Source: Dyadobacter sp. CY347 (lineage in GTDB: Bacteria; Bacteroidota; Bacteroidia; Cytophagales; Spirosomataceae). From it: 64,000 nt of DNA. Position 1 is the stretch's first letter; every line of letters begins with the position of its first letter. The notes beneath the pieces are model-generated. The model ran no database searches, was not told where the DNA came from, and worked only from the letters and a program-made list of their open reading frames with translations. The DNA lies in the NCBI RefSeq assembly GCF_021502655.1, contig NZ_JAKFFT010000011.1, positions 62,001 to 126,000 of the forward strand, in the 5' to 3' direction. Positions 27,690 to 37,600 of this stretch are shown in pieces. A program made the position numbers and the translations under genes.

Positions 27690-27953
27690 ATGCTGATACC
27701 CAAGCTAAGTTTACTAGCATTCGGCGAACCATTCGTCAAACTCATGTTTACTAAAAGAGAGGTGGAAGTATTGCGACTTATCGCCCAGGGATATAGCACA
27801 GAAGCTATTGCTGCGCGTCTTTATAGAACTACTGAAACGATAAAGAGCCATCGCAAAAATATTCGTCAAAAGGCCCAGGAAAATGGCGAAGACATAACTT
27901 CTCTTCCAGTATTTGCCGTGAAATATGTCAAACTGCTTGACGGGTTGGTTTGA
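27690..27953 (+). CDS. Small LuxR-type helix-turn-helix protein
   Basis: An 87-residue protein that is essentially a stand-alone GerE/LuxR DNA-binding domain: FTKREVEVLRLIAQGYSTEA, then IAARLYRTTETIKSHRKNIRQKA. No receiver or sensor domain is attached. The ATG at 27744 (MFTKREVEV) is a better start by family comparison and gives a 69-residue protein; the extra N-terminal 18 residues carry little information. It lies 76 bases upstream of the cysteine-rich lipoprotein, on the same strand, and could regulate it. It may be a small regulator of its own or the remnant of a longer response regulator. Confidence 0.7.
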   Translation: MLIPKLSLLAFGEPFVKLMFTKREVEVLRLIAQGYSTEAIAARLYRTTETIKSHRKNIRQKAQENGEDITSLPVFAVKYVKLLDGLV

Positions 27954-27977
27954 AAAATCCCCCAAAAAGAGGGATTT

Positions 27978-28005
27978 ACAAACTACTTCGATTGACATAG
28001 CTTTG
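27978..28005 (+). promoter_or_regulatory. Candidate promoter of the cysteine-rich lipoprotein gene
   Basis: TAGCTTTG (27998-28005) is an exact TAnnTTTG match ending 24 bases before the ATG at 28030. TTTA (27975-27978) lies 19 bases upstream in the -33 position, one base off TTTG. A small 7-base hairpin (AAATCCC 27955-27961, GGGATTT 27971-27977) just precedes it. Confidence 0.5.
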
Positions 28006-28029
28006 TGATGAACTTAAAAATAGCAAACC

Positions 28030-28662
28030 ATGAAAAAAACTTTTCTTTTTGCCACACTATTCTTTGTTTTTGCTATAGCAGCCTTCTTCTCTTGCGAAAA
28101 ATCGGACAAGGATATTTCCAAGCAAGAATTTCTTCAAGATGCTCCCAACCTAGCGATGCAAACGGGCGGCTTTTACAGCAAAGTGGGACAAGTGGATGTT
28201 GCCTCCACTAAGGAGGGAGATCAGAGGGAATTAATAATTGACCTTCACGATTCTAACATTAACCCCTATCAGATTAAAATTTATCTCGGCGATGATGACA
28301 AATCTGCTAATCTAAAATCTGGAAAGTATGAAGTGCTTTTTTTACGATCAGCACTCGTTTTAAATGACCCTGCCACAGGCAAGAAAACAGAGTTTATAGT
28401 TAAAAATGATGCTTTTCACGACATGCAGTCTAAATTACCCGCCAACTATATATCAGGAAGCGCCCGGGAGGCTGTTGGGATTGCTGTATATGGGGACCAC
28501 GATAATAAAAGAACCGACTCTGATCTCGTGCCTGTCTGCGCTACATCCGGAGGCCCTGGTTCAACATCTTGCGCAAATACTTGCTGCAGTGTGACATGTT
28601 TATCTGGTTACTATGCTTCCTGCCAATCAAGCTGTACGTGCGTAAAGTCGTCCGGAAATTAG
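28030..28662 (+). CDS. Lipoprotein with a cysteine-rich C-terminal tail, unknown function
   Basis: A 210-residue protein with a lipoprotein signal ending at C22 (AAFFSC). The body (residues about 45-165) is a mixed polar domain with no family I recognise, including QRELIIDLHDSNINPYQIKI and KSGKYEVLFLRSALVLND. The last 43 residues contain eight cysteines spaced as C-x10-C-x3-CC-x3-C-x6-C-x3-C-x-C, ending CVKSSGN. Such spacing suggests four disulfides in an exported miniprotein-like tail. A hairpin terminator follows. Its function is not known; the small LuxR-type gene lies just upstream. Confidence 0.7.
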   Translation: MKKTFLFATLFFVFAIAAFFSCEKSDKDISKQEFLQDAPNLAMQTGGFYSKVGQVDVASTKEGDQRELIIDLHDSNINPYQIKIYLGDDDKSANLKSGKYEVLFLRSALVLNDPATGKKTEFIVKNDAFHDMQSKLPANYISGSAREAVGIAVYGDHDNKRTDSDLVPVCATSGGPGSTSCANTCCSVTCLSGYYASCQSSCTCVKSSGN

Positions 28663-28685
28663 AATTATTAGCACAGACGTTCGTG

Positions 28686-28715
28686 AAAAGCCGCTAGCAA
28701 AGCGGCTTTTCTTCG
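28686..28715 (+). terminator. Rho-independent terminator
   Basis: A perfect 10-base stem, AAAAGCCGCT (28686-28695) with AGCGGCTTTT (28701-28710), with a 5-base loop, 23 bases after the lipoprotein stop. Confidence 0.88.
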
Positions 28716-28827
28716 TTATGAAGAAAACAACATTTAATTAAAAATTAATTACAATTTAACAGGATATATTAGTAGCAAAAATGCGAACTTCGCTTTTTAA
28801 TTGTGAACAATACACTTAATATATCCA

Positions 28828-30555
28828 ATGCGTCATTTGATTCAGAAAGTTTCAATGCTTTTACTGACTTGTCCCATAATGGTTATGGGCCAGACAGCGA
28901 AAGGAAATTACTCCCTGCTTCCCTTAAAAGACCTTAGCTCATTTGAAAGCGCCAGCCCTAACTGGTCCGTGCAAAGCGAAGTGGCAATTCACCCGACAGG
29001 GAACGCAAAACCTAAAACCAAATCCGGCGAAGGCATCCTGGTCGGCAGCCCAGGTAAACCCCTGACAACAAAACTGAAAGCGGGCGACATGCGCCTTTCA
29101 ACCGAATTCATGGTTTCCCCCGGCGCAGAGGGCTACATCGTGCTCCCAGGCGGACAAAAAGTAAGAATCTCAGACAGCAGCCAGCAACGCGACGCAAATG
29201 CTTCCACGTCCGGTTTCGTCGGACAATTCCCAACACAAAATGCGTCGAAAGCTCCCGGGCTCTGGCAAACACTTGAACTCGTTTATGATGCGGCTGTTCC
29301 GGGCGTCGCCAATTCAGCACGATTGAATTCACTTTCACTTAACGGCGTGACGGTCCTTGAAACGGTTTATCTTCCCAACTCACAGGCCACAGCCGAAGGT
29401 AAGCCGCTGTCATTTGAAGTAAACAAAGGAACGATTGCTTTTAAAAACCTGGGTTACCAGCTGTTAGCAAGCCGTAAGACATTGACATTAAACAACCTGT
29501 CCTATAAAGTTTATTCAGACAAATGGGACGCAAAGGAATATAGCAAGCTTTCGCACGAAGGAAAATCACCCGCATTGACGCAGGAAGTAACAAACGGAAT
29601 GCGTGAATTCCATTTGGTTTACGAAGGCGATATGGACGTGCAGGAAGCTGGTGAATATATTTTTACGAGCGTTTATTCCGGTCCTATGTTCGATTTCGAA
29701 GTGGATGGAAAAAGCGTGATGAACCTGGGCGAAAGCACTTCCCAGGAAACGCATACGGGCTCAGCAAACCTTACACAAGGCGTGCACAAGTTTAAAATAC
29801 ATTATTCTCGCTTTCCATGGAGACAGCCTGCACTAGGACTTCGCGTGGAAAAAGCCGGCATTCGTCCTTATGACCTGCACGTGCTTTCATCGCTTCCTGA
29901 GCCAGAACCGAAGCCTTATATCAGTGTGACGCCGGATAAACAACCTGAAATGGTCCGCTCCTTTATCCAGATCGATGGCGAAAAGTATAAGCGCACGCAT
30001 TGCATTTCAGTAGGAAGCCCACAAGGTTGGAGCTATACGATCGACTTGAACCGTGGCGCAATGTTGCAGGCCTGGCGCGGTAATTTCGCGAATGTTACCG
30101 AAATGTGGTACGAAAGAGGCGAGCCGCAATTGCTGACCCCGGCGGGATTAGCTGTCCATGTTTCGGGCAGAAGCAGCCTGGCCGTATTGGCCGACAAAGC
30201 AGCGACCTGGCCTGATTCATCGAACATTAACTTTCTCGGCTACAAAATCAACCCCGAAGGATTTCCGGTGTTCCGCTATGCCATTGGTTCGGCAACTGTA
30301 AGCGACCAGATCATTTCCAACGACAAAGGAATGTCCCGCACATTCACAGTTGAAGGCAAGCCGACAGGCGCACTTTACTCGCTGCTCGGATCCGGAAAAC
30401 AGATCACAGACCTTAAAAACGGGCTTTTCCAGATAGATAACCGCTATTACATTCAGGTTAATCAGAAAGCACAGGCGATGGTGAGGCCTGCGGGAGATAA
30501 TCAGGAACTGGTGTTGCCGGTTTCTGATTCGGCTACATATACGATGTTCTGGTAA
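28828..30555 (+). CDS. Secreted beta-sandwich protein (DUF1080/LamG-like and PA14-like domains)
   Basis: A 575-residue secreted protein with a signal peptide ending VMGQ (about residue 22). Residues about 35-220 look like the concanavalin/LamG-type 3-keto-disaccharide hydrolase fold (DUF1080), with SGEGILVGSPGKPLTTKL and GLWQTLELVYDAAVPGVANS. Residues about 230-340 look PA14-like (EAGEYIFTSVYSGPMFDFEV; QGVHKFKIHYSRFPWRQPAL). The last part carries EMVRSFIQIDGEKYKRTH and a tryptophan-rich segment. Probable sugar-binding or degrading role. It lies 22 bases upstream of the propeller-copper protein, as a two-gene unit. Domain calls are by pattern only. Confidence 0.6.
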   Translation: MRHLIQKVSMLLLTCPIMVMGQTAKGNYSLLPLKDLSSFESASPNWSVQSEVAIHPTGNAKPKTKSGEGILVGSPGKPLTTKLKAGDMRLSTEFMVSPGAEGYIVLPGGQKVRISDSSQQRDANASTSGFVGQFPTQNASKAPGLWQTLELVYDAAVPGVANSARLNSLSLNGVTVLETVYLPNSQATAEGKPLSFEVNKGTIAFKNLGYQLLASRKTLTLNNLSYKVYSDKWDAKEYSKLSHEGKSPALTQEVTNGMREFHLVYEGDMDVQEAGEYIFTSVYSGPMFDFEVDGKSVMNLGESTSQETHTGSANLTQGVHKFKIHYSRFPWRQPALGLRVEKAGIRPYDLHVLSSLPEPEPKPYISVTPDKQPEMVRSFIQIDGEKYKRTHCISVGSPQGWSYTIDLNRGAMLQAWRGNFANVTEMWYERGEPQLLTPAGLAVHVSGRSSLAVLADKAATWPDSSNINFLGYKINPEGFPVFRYAIGSATVSDQIISNDKGMSRTFTVEGKPTGALYSLLGSGKQITDLKNGLFQIDNRYYIQVNQKAQAMVRPAGDNQELVLPVSDSATYTMFW

Positions 30556-30577
30556 CCATATTCTTAGATTCCAATCA

Positions 30578-32569
30578 ATGAAAAATATACTATTAACGAC
30601 GCTGATATCACTTGGATGTGTCTCGGCGTACGCGCAATCGAAGCAAAATAAAGAGGATGATTTTTACCGGATCATTACCATTCCCATTCCTGAAAATATC
30701 AAAATGGAAGTCGGCGGGATGCAGGTGCTTCCGGACGGTCGGTTGGCCACTTCAACGCGCCGCGGGGAAGTATGGATGATCGGTAACCCCTACTTGAAGG
30801 GTGACGGACAGCCATCTTTTCACCGTTTTGCGTCCGGCTTGCACGAGCCGCTGGGCCTGTTGTATCGCGGTAAGGACTTCCTGATCTCACAACGCGGAGA
30901 AGTGACGCGCCTTGTGGATACGGACAATGACGGCATTGCGGATGTTTATGATTCTTTCGCAAAATGGCCATTATCAGGTAATTATCACCAATATTCCTAC
31001 GGCCCTGTGCCTATGCCCAATGGTGAACTGCTGGTAACATTGAACCTCGACTGGGTTGGACGCGGTGCGAGCCAGTCTAAGTGGAGAGGCTGGATGTTGA
31101 AATTGGGGGAAGATGGCAAATTGACTCCCTATGCAACGGGTCTGCGCTCCCCTTCCGGCTTCGGTTCATATAAAGGCGATATTTTTTACACTGAAAATCA
31201 GGGCGACTGGGTTGGTTCAGGCCGTATGACGCATTTGGAGAAAGGCGATTTTGCAGGAAACCCTGCTGGTTTGCGTTGGAGCAAGGAAGAAGGTTCACCC
31301 GTCAAACTGACTCCTTCCGACGTTCCGAACACGGGCGAGCCGCTTTACGATGTTGCTAAAAAGTTGCCTGGCTTGAAGGCTCCTGCCGTCTGGTTTCCGC
31401 ATACGCTGGTGGGCATCTCTACTTCGGACTTTAAAGAGGATGTTACCAATGGCGCATTCGGCCCATTTTCCGGACAAATGTTCGTGGGCGATCAGGGACA
31501 CAGCATTATTACGCGTGTAGACCTGGAAAAGGTGAATGGGGTTTGGCAGGGAACGGTTTTCCCTTTCCGTGAAGGTTTTATGTCCGGGATTTTGCGGATG
31601 GAATGGGGCCTGGATGGTTCTATGTTTGTAGGACAGACGAGCCGTGGCTGGTCGGCCACTGGAAAGCAGGAATTTGGAATTCAGCGATTGGTCTGGACGG
31701 GTAAAATGCCGTTTGAAATGAAAAATGTGCGTTCTATGCCTGACGGATTTGAGATTATCTTCACAAGCCCGGTTGACAAAAAAGCTGCTGCGGACCAGGA
31801 CGCTTACAAGCTGAACAGCTTTACTTACAAATATCATCAAACTTACGGCAGCCCGATCGTTAACACGCAGGAAGTGCCGTTGAAAGGAATCGTGGTTTCC
31901 GAAGATGGCCTGAAAGTGCGTTTGGTGCTCGATCCGGCGCTGCTTCGCAAGGGTTATATTCATGAAATTAAAGCTGATGGCGTAAAAGGCGCAGACGGAA
32001 ATCCATTGCTCCACGCCACCGGTTACTACACATTGAACGAAATTGCTTCCGGCAATCCGGTGAATGCTTCGGCTTTCACAACCACTGTTAAAGCGGCTGC
32101 AGTGGATCACAGCGCGCATACTGCCGCTGCGGAACCTGCGAACTCTGCACCGTCTGCAAAACGCGTTGTTGAAATGCCGGCAAGCTGGACCAACGGCCCG
32201 GATCAGACGATCACGATCGGAACGGTTCCAGGTTTGAAATTTGACATTTCGGAAATTCAGGTAAAAGCAGGAAGCCGTGTAAAAATTGTTTTTAACAACA
32301 ACGATGATATGCTTCATAATCTGGTGATTACCAAGCCTGGAACTGCCAATGCGGTGGGTGAAGCGGGACTTAGCCTGGGTTTGAAAGGATCTGAAATGAA
32401 TTATGTTCCCAAAACAAATGACGTCCTCTTCCACAGCAACATTGTGGAGCCAGAGAAATCCGAAAGCATCTATTTTGTAGCACCGAAACAGGCTGGGACT
32501 TACCAGTATGTGTGCACATTTCCCGGTCATTATACGCTGATGCAGGGCAAATTGAAGGTGACCAAATAA
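30578..32569 (+). CDS. Sorbosone-dehydrogenase-like beta-propeller fused to a plastocyanin-like copper domain
   Basis: A 663-residue secreted fusion. A signal peptide (to about residue 20) precedes a beta-propeller of the PQQ-linked sorbosone/glucose dehydrogenase kind (YGPVPMPNGELLVTLNLDW; FPHTLVGISTSDFKEDVT; FVGDQGHSIITRVD). An alanine-rich linker leads to a C-terminal cupredoxin domain with a complete type-1 copper site: H580 (DMLHNLVI), C646, H651 and M655 (CTFPGHYTLM). The architecture matches auracyanin-like proteins: an oxidation domain with its own electron carrier. Whether PQQ is bound is not shown by the sequence. It is cotranscribed with the preceding gene. Confidence 0.85.
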   Translation: MKNILLTTLISLGCVSAYAQSKQNKEDDFYRIITIPIPENIKMEVGGMQVLPDGRLATSTRRGEVWMIGNPYLKGDGQPSFHRFASGLHEPLGLLYRGKDFLISQRGEVTRLVDTDNDGIADVYDSFAKWPLSGNYHQYSYGPVPMPNGELLVTLNLDWVGRGASQSKWRGWMLKLGEDGKLTPYATGLRSPSGFGSYKGDIFYTENQGDWVGSGRMTHLEKGDFAGNPAGLRWSKEEGSPVKLTPSDVPNTGEPLYDVAKKLPGLKAPAVWFPHTLVGISTSDFKEDVTNGAFGPFSGQMFVGDQGHSIITRVDLEKVNGVWQGTVFPFREGFMSGILRMEWGLDGSMFVGQTSRGWSATGKQEFGIQRLVWTGKMPFEMKNVRSMPDGFEIIFTSPVDKKAAADQDAYKLNSFTYKYHQTYGSPIVNTQEVPLKGIVVSEDGLKVRLVLDPALLRKGYIHEIKADGVKGADGNPLLHATGYYTLNEIASGNPVNASAFTTTVKAAAVDHSAHTAAAEPANSAPSAKRVVEMPASWTNGPDQTITIGTVPGLKFDISEIQVKAGSRVKIVFNNNDDMLHNLVITKPGTANAVGEAGLSLGLKGSEMNYVPKTNDVLFHSNIVEPEKSESIYFVAPKQAGTYQYVCTFPGHYTLMQGKLKVTK

Positions 32570-32586
32570 GAACAAAATATCCTTTA

Positions 32587-32630
32587 AACGGCTGTGCTAC
32601 AAACGCTAATGTTCAGCACAGCCGTTCTTT
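32587..32630 (+). terminator. Rho-independent terminator
   Basis: A perfect 12-base stem, AACGGCTGTGCT (32587-32598) with AGCACAGCCGTT (32615-32626), loop of 16 bases, then CTTTCTT. It ends the DUF1080-like/copper fusion transcript. Confidence 0.85.
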
Positions 32631-32758
32631 CTTCCAAGTTTTTTCCTACCCGTTACACATTGATATTACCTGAAATATAACAAGGAAAATAAATCCATGT
32701 GCCGCTTTGATTAGCATAATTCGTTGAAATAATTAAATAATGTCAATAGCCCAAAGAT

Positions 32759-33373
32759 TTGGATAACGAAGCGAACATATCAAACCTTTCTGACATTAAT
32801 ATCCAGCTCTGGCAGCGTTTTAAGGCTGGCGATTCCGCTGCATTAGGCCAACTGGCGCATGTACATTACCGCGCCCTATACAATTACGCTACTAAATTTT
32901 CATCCGATCCCGATTTCATTCGCGATTCCATCCAGGAGCTTTATCTCGAATTGTGGGAACGACGTGAGCATCTTTCCGAAACTGCATTCGTGAAATCCTA
33001 CCTGCTTAAAGCACTCAGGCACAAGCTCATCAAAGAAAGCATTCGTCTGAAACGTTTCCAGGAAACGGGCCACGAATATTTTGATATGGAACAGGAGGAT
33101 GCGCCCATTGAGTCTCAGATCATTGCGGATGAAAGCTCGCAATCCCAATCCAGTCATCTTCAACGCATCATTACGCTGCTTTCTAAGCGACAACAGGAGA
33201 TCATTTACCTGCGTTTTTATCAAAATCTTGACAACGAAGACATTGCCCACATTATGGGCCTGGGCCGTCAAAGCGTTTCTAACCTTTTGCACCGCACATT
33301 GAAAGATATCCGGCAGATATGGGCCCCGGCAGAGTTTATGTGGGCGTTGATTGTCTTCACATCTCTTATATAA
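32759..33373 (+). CDS. ECF RNA polymerase sigma factor (TTG start)
   Basis: A 204-residue sigma-70 family factor of the FecI-like Bacteroidota group. Region 2 is around YRALYNYATKFSSDPDFIRD with SIQELYLELWERREHL. Region 4 is SKRQQEIIYLRFYQNLDNED with IAHIMGLGRQSVSNLLHRTL. The frame opens with a stop at 32747-32749 and no ATG precedes residue 100, so the start must be the TTG at 32759. A nine-codon open frame, ATG at 32740 to TAA at 32764-32766, overlaps this start and could couple translation. It should direct the susCD operon at 34.7 kb, together with the FecR protein. Confidence 0.88.
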   Translation: MDNEANISNLSDINIQLWQRFKAGDSAALGQLAHVHYRALYNYATKFSSDPDFIRDSIQELYLELWERREHLSETAFVKSYLLKALRHKLIKESIRLKRFQETGHEYFDMEQEDAPIESQIIADESSQSQSSHLQRIITLLSKRQQEIIYLRFYQNLDNEDIAHIMGLGRQSVSNLLHRTLKDIRQIWAPAEFMWALIVFTSLI

Positions 33374-33403
33374 TCGCTAATTCCAGCATTTAGCGAAGTT
33401 TTT
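33374..33403 (+). terminator. Terminator-like hairpin after the sigma gene
   Basis: TCGCTAA (33374-33380) pairs with TTAGCGA (33390-33396), then AGTTTTTAT. It starts at the base after the sigma stop. It suggests that FecR may have its own promoter or be expressed by readthrough. Confidence 0.6.
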
Positions 33404-33490
33404 ATCATTATTTCAAAAAATACTTTCATTTTTTTGGTTATACCAATCCCAAAAACGGACATACATACTTAAAGACCTTACGCTTTATTT

Positions 33491-34594
33491 ATGGATTACC
33501 GCCGTTACTCGGTTGACGAATTCGCAACGGACGAAATGTTCCAGAAATGGGTTATGGCACCCACGCCGGAAATCACAGCATTCTGGTTAAAATGGATAGA
33601 AGATCACCCTGAGAAATCCGGCGAAATCGGCATGGCCAGAGAGCTTTTGCTGACTGTGTCCGGCATGTACAATGACGACCTGAGTGACGAAATGTTACGC
33701 CACGAAATCGAAGAAATTTCCAGACTGGCAGAACTTCAAAAACACCGGGAAAAGCAGGGCATATATCAATTGATCCAACAACCGCTTTGGCGTGTTGCAG
33801 CTATTTTCCTGCTGGTTTCAGCTATTGGCTTGTGGCTTTATAACAAGGAAGCTGGTTCGGGTGCGCCTGCCCATATAAGCGCGAAAAGCATCCCGGCAAA
33901 CGCCATGATAGTAAAGAAAAATGGCACAGCGCATGAAATGACGGTATTTCTGACCGACCATAGTGTAGCGACGCTTTCGCCGGGAAGCACAATCAGTTAT
34001 CCTGAAACATTCGCTGCCGGGGAACGAAAAGTGACATTAACCGGAGAAGCATTCTTCGACGTGGCTAAAAATCCTGAAAGTCCTTTTTTGGTTTACACAA
34101 ATGAAACTGTGACCAAAGTCCTCGGAACAAGCTTTCGGGTTAAGGCTTTGGACCGGGAAAATACAGTAATGGTGCTCGTCAAGACCGGACGGGTGTCTGT
34201 TTACCCGAAAACAGAATATGAGTCGCTGCAAAATAAGCCGGATAAAAAAGTGTCGGTAATTGTGCTTAATCCTAATCAACAGGCCGTATTCAACCGGAAA
34301 GACAATAAACTACTTAAAGGAATGGTAAACAACCGGCAGCTGCTATCCGAGCTGTCGGTTCAGAAAGAGCTGGTTTTCGATGATAAGCCTGTGTCGCAAG
34401 TTTTTAAAATCTTGCAGGAAATGTATGGGATCGTGATCGATTTTGATCAGGATATGCTTGCGAATTGCAGCATCAGCGCCCAATTCAATGACGAAAATCT
34501 GAAACAACGCCTCAGTGCCATTTGCCAGGCAATCGGCGCCGGTTACGAAATGGTGAACGGAAAAGTCGTCATCACAAGCAAAGGGTGCAACTAA
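33491..34594 (+). CDS. FecR family anti-sigma factor
   Basis: A 367-residue inner-membrane anti-sigma factor. Cytosolic residues 1-90 include the typical FWLKWIEDHPEKSGEI. A membrane segment follows (WRVAAIFLLVSAIGLWLY, about 94-112). The periplasmic FecR domain contains VFLTDHSVATLSPGSTISYP and GEAFFDVAKNPESPFLV, and the C-terminal DUF4974 domain begins about residue 290 (LVFDDKPVSQVFKILQEMYG) and is the part that reads the SusC STN domain. Complete for the family. It is placed between the ECF sigma factor and the STN-SusC gene, which is the classical order. Confidence 0.93.
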   Translation: MDYRRYSVDEFATDEMFQKWVMAPTPEITAFWLKWIEDHPEKSGEIGMARELLLTVSGMYNDDLSDEMLRHEIEEISRLAELQKHREKQGIYQLIQQPLWRVAAIFLLVSAIGLWLYNKEAGSGAPAHISAKSIPANAMIVKKNGTAHEMTVFLTDHSVATLSPGSTISYPETFAAGERKVTLTGEAFFDVAKNPESPFLVYTNETVTKVLGTSFRVKALDRENTVMVLVKTGRVSVYPKTEYESLQNKPDKKVSVIVLNPNQQAVFNRKDNKLLKGMVNNRQLLSELSVQKELVFDDKPVSQVFKILQEMYGIVIDFDQDMLANCSISAQFNDENLKQRLSAICQAIGAGYEMVNGKVVITSKGCN

Positions 34595-34690
34595 CCAAAG
34601 AATATCCAAGCTGTTAATGCCAATAGGATCGTGCTCAATCAGTGAATTTTTTGTCCTAATCTTTCAAATACCAAACAAACCATTACACGT

Positions 34691-37600
34691 ATGAAAAAAC
34701 ATCGACTCTTGTCAAGGCGACTTTGCAGTGCTATGCGAATGTCACTTTACCAATTATTAATTGCCTTTATCTTCGTACACATATCCCTTGCACGCATTGT
34801 CGATGCGCAGGATATGTTAAATCAGAAGGTGACTATTCAGGTAACCAACCAGGAAATCAAGACTGTGCTAAACAGGCTGAATAAGCTGACGCAGGTTCGG
34901 TTTACATATAATTCTGCCTTAATCCGGTCGCAGCAAAAGGTTTCGATTAATGCGGTGGATAAACCACTAACCGATGTGCTCGACCAGCTGTTCAGGCCCG
35001 TTAACATTGCCTATAAGATTGAAGGTAAGCAGATTGTGCTGACCAAAGGAAATGCGGAGCCTAGCAGCGTGATTCCAGGCATCACAGACAATCGTACTTC
35101 CATTGACCGGACCATTACGGGCAAAGTGTCAGACGAAAAAGGCCAGCCGCTTCCAGGGGTGAGCGTTGTGGTAAAGTCAACGAAAGTGGGCACTGCTACT
35201 AACACAGAAGGAACCTATCAACTGAGCGTTCCGGATGCGGGCGGCGTTTTGGTGTTCTCGTATGTGGGCTACGCGCCTGAGGAAGTTACCATTGGAAATC
35301 AGACCACTTACGACCTCTCCATGAAACCCGACGAACGCAACCTGGAAATGGTTGTTGTTACGGCCTTGGGTATAAAAAGGGATGCCAAAAAGCTGGGTTA
35401 CTCTACGGCAACAGTTAATACAGAGGAACTTACAACAAACCGCACGACCAACCTGGGAAACAGCTTGCAGGGAAAAGTGGCCGGATTAAATGTAACGCCG
35501 CCAGCGAGCGGACCGGGCGGATCGACCAAGATCCGTATTCGCGGCCAGTCTTCTTTCGGAGGAAATAATTCGCCGCTGATCATTGTGAATGGCATTCCCA
35601 TTAACAATAGCAGTGTTTCTGCGGGTGGTTCGAACGGAAATGGAACGGGTAACCCCACAGGCGGCTCCTCCGATGGCGGCGACGGTTTGCAGAGCATAAA
35701 CCAGGATGATATCGAATCGATGACCGTCTTGAAAGGTGCCGCGGCAGCTGCGCTTTATGGCTTCCGGGCTAAGGACGGAGCGATCATCATCACCACAAAA
35801 AGCGGAAGCAAAACAACAGGCATCGGTGTGGAGATCAACTCTAATTTCCAGGCACAGGAAGCCCTGGATTACACGGATTTCCAATACGAATATGGCCAGG
35901 GTGAATTTGGAAAACGCCCTACTTCTACCGCAGAGGCACAAAGTTCGGGTGTGTTTGCATTTGGCGAGCGCATGGATGGTGCGATGACGCCCCAGTTTGA
36001 CGGAACCTCGAAGCCCTATTCTGCGAACAAAGACCGCATCAAAAACTTCTACCGGACCGGAACAAGCTTTACCAATTCGGTGGCGCTTTCGGGCGGGAAT
36101 GAAAAAGGAAATTTCAGGTTATCCTTCGCCAACACGGACGCGGATGCCATCATGCCTAATTCTGATTACCATAAAAAGATCTTTAACCTTGGATTGAATT
36201 ACAAATTCTCGGATAAGCTTTCTGCACAGCTGAATGCGAACTATTCGAACGAGCATAATAAAAACCCGCCCCAGATAGGGATCCAGGATATGAATGCGAA
36301 TACGACCATTTACACGCTGGCAACAAGCATTGATACCGAATGGCTGAAAAACCGCAAGGATGCAAATGGAAATGAAATGCCACTGGCGCGTTTTACAAAC
36401 CGGAATAACCCGTACTGGGTCGCATACGACCGCTTTGAGAATGTGCGCCGCGACCGGATCTTCGGAAACACATCAGTTCGTTACGACTTTACCGACTGGC
36501 TGTTTGTGCAGGGACGCGTTGGACAGGACTATTACACCCGTCCATACAACTACAACCGCCCTACCGGAACGCGCTCTATCAGTGCCGTTACGACAGGATT
36601 TAATGGTTATTATTACCAGGATGTAGCCACTTTCCGTGAGCGCAACCTGGACGTTCTGATCGGTGCAAACCGTACTTTCGGTGATTTTGGTATAGATATC
36701 ACCCTCGGCGGCAACCAGATGCTACAGGTGAGCGACAACGTCTCGACGGCGGTCACCAACTTCTACGTGCGAGATCTGTATACCATAGCAAATGGTCAGG
36801 TTAAAACGCCAAATTATGGATATAGCAAAAAGAAAGTGAACTCCATTTACGGAGCTGCTGAATTCTCTTTCAAAAACTTTCTTTACGTGAATGTTACAGG
36901 GCGTAACGACTGGTTTTCAACGCTGAACCCTGAGTCAAACAGTTACTTATATCCATCTGTCAGCGCGAGTTTCGTTTTCAGCCAGGCATTTGCTAATGCA
37001 CCTAACTGGCTGAATTATGGCAAGTTGCGCGCAGCTTATGCCGAAGTAGGTGGTGATACCGATCCCTATTCCAACAACTTATATTATGGAATCAATGCAA
37101 ACCCGTTCAACGGGACTGCATTAGGCACTTTTCCGTCGACGGTGAGCCCGAATGCAAATTTGAGACCATTAAAAGTGAAAGAAACGGAGGTAGGTCTTGA
37201 AATGAAAACGTTTGATAACCGGCTGAACATTGATCTTTCATTGTACCGAAAAAACACGGTTGACGAAATCCTGAATGTCGACATTTCAAATACTTCCGGA
37301 TTCAGCCAGACCAAAGTGAACGTGGGTAAGCTGCGTAACCAAGGAGTCGAATTTTTGTTGACGATTGTTCCTGTGAAAACCGATGCGATTACCTGGGAAA
37401 CCGGCTTTAACGGAAGCTACAACATTAGCAAAGTGATTGAGCTGGCAGCTGGTCAGCAGAGATTTGATGTAGGAACCGGCGAATTTTTCGGAATTGTTTC
37501 GCATGAAGTAGGCAAGCCATTGGCTTCGCTTCGCGGATTTGACTACAAAAGGGACGCGCAAGGCAGAATTATCACATCAGGCGGCCTGCCCCAGCAAGGT

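Noticed and set aside
31295-32575. Long open frame of 426 codons on the minus strand
   Set aside because: It lies entirely opposite the propeller-copper gene, whose domains and copper ligands are clear; the antisense frame is a by-product of codon bias.
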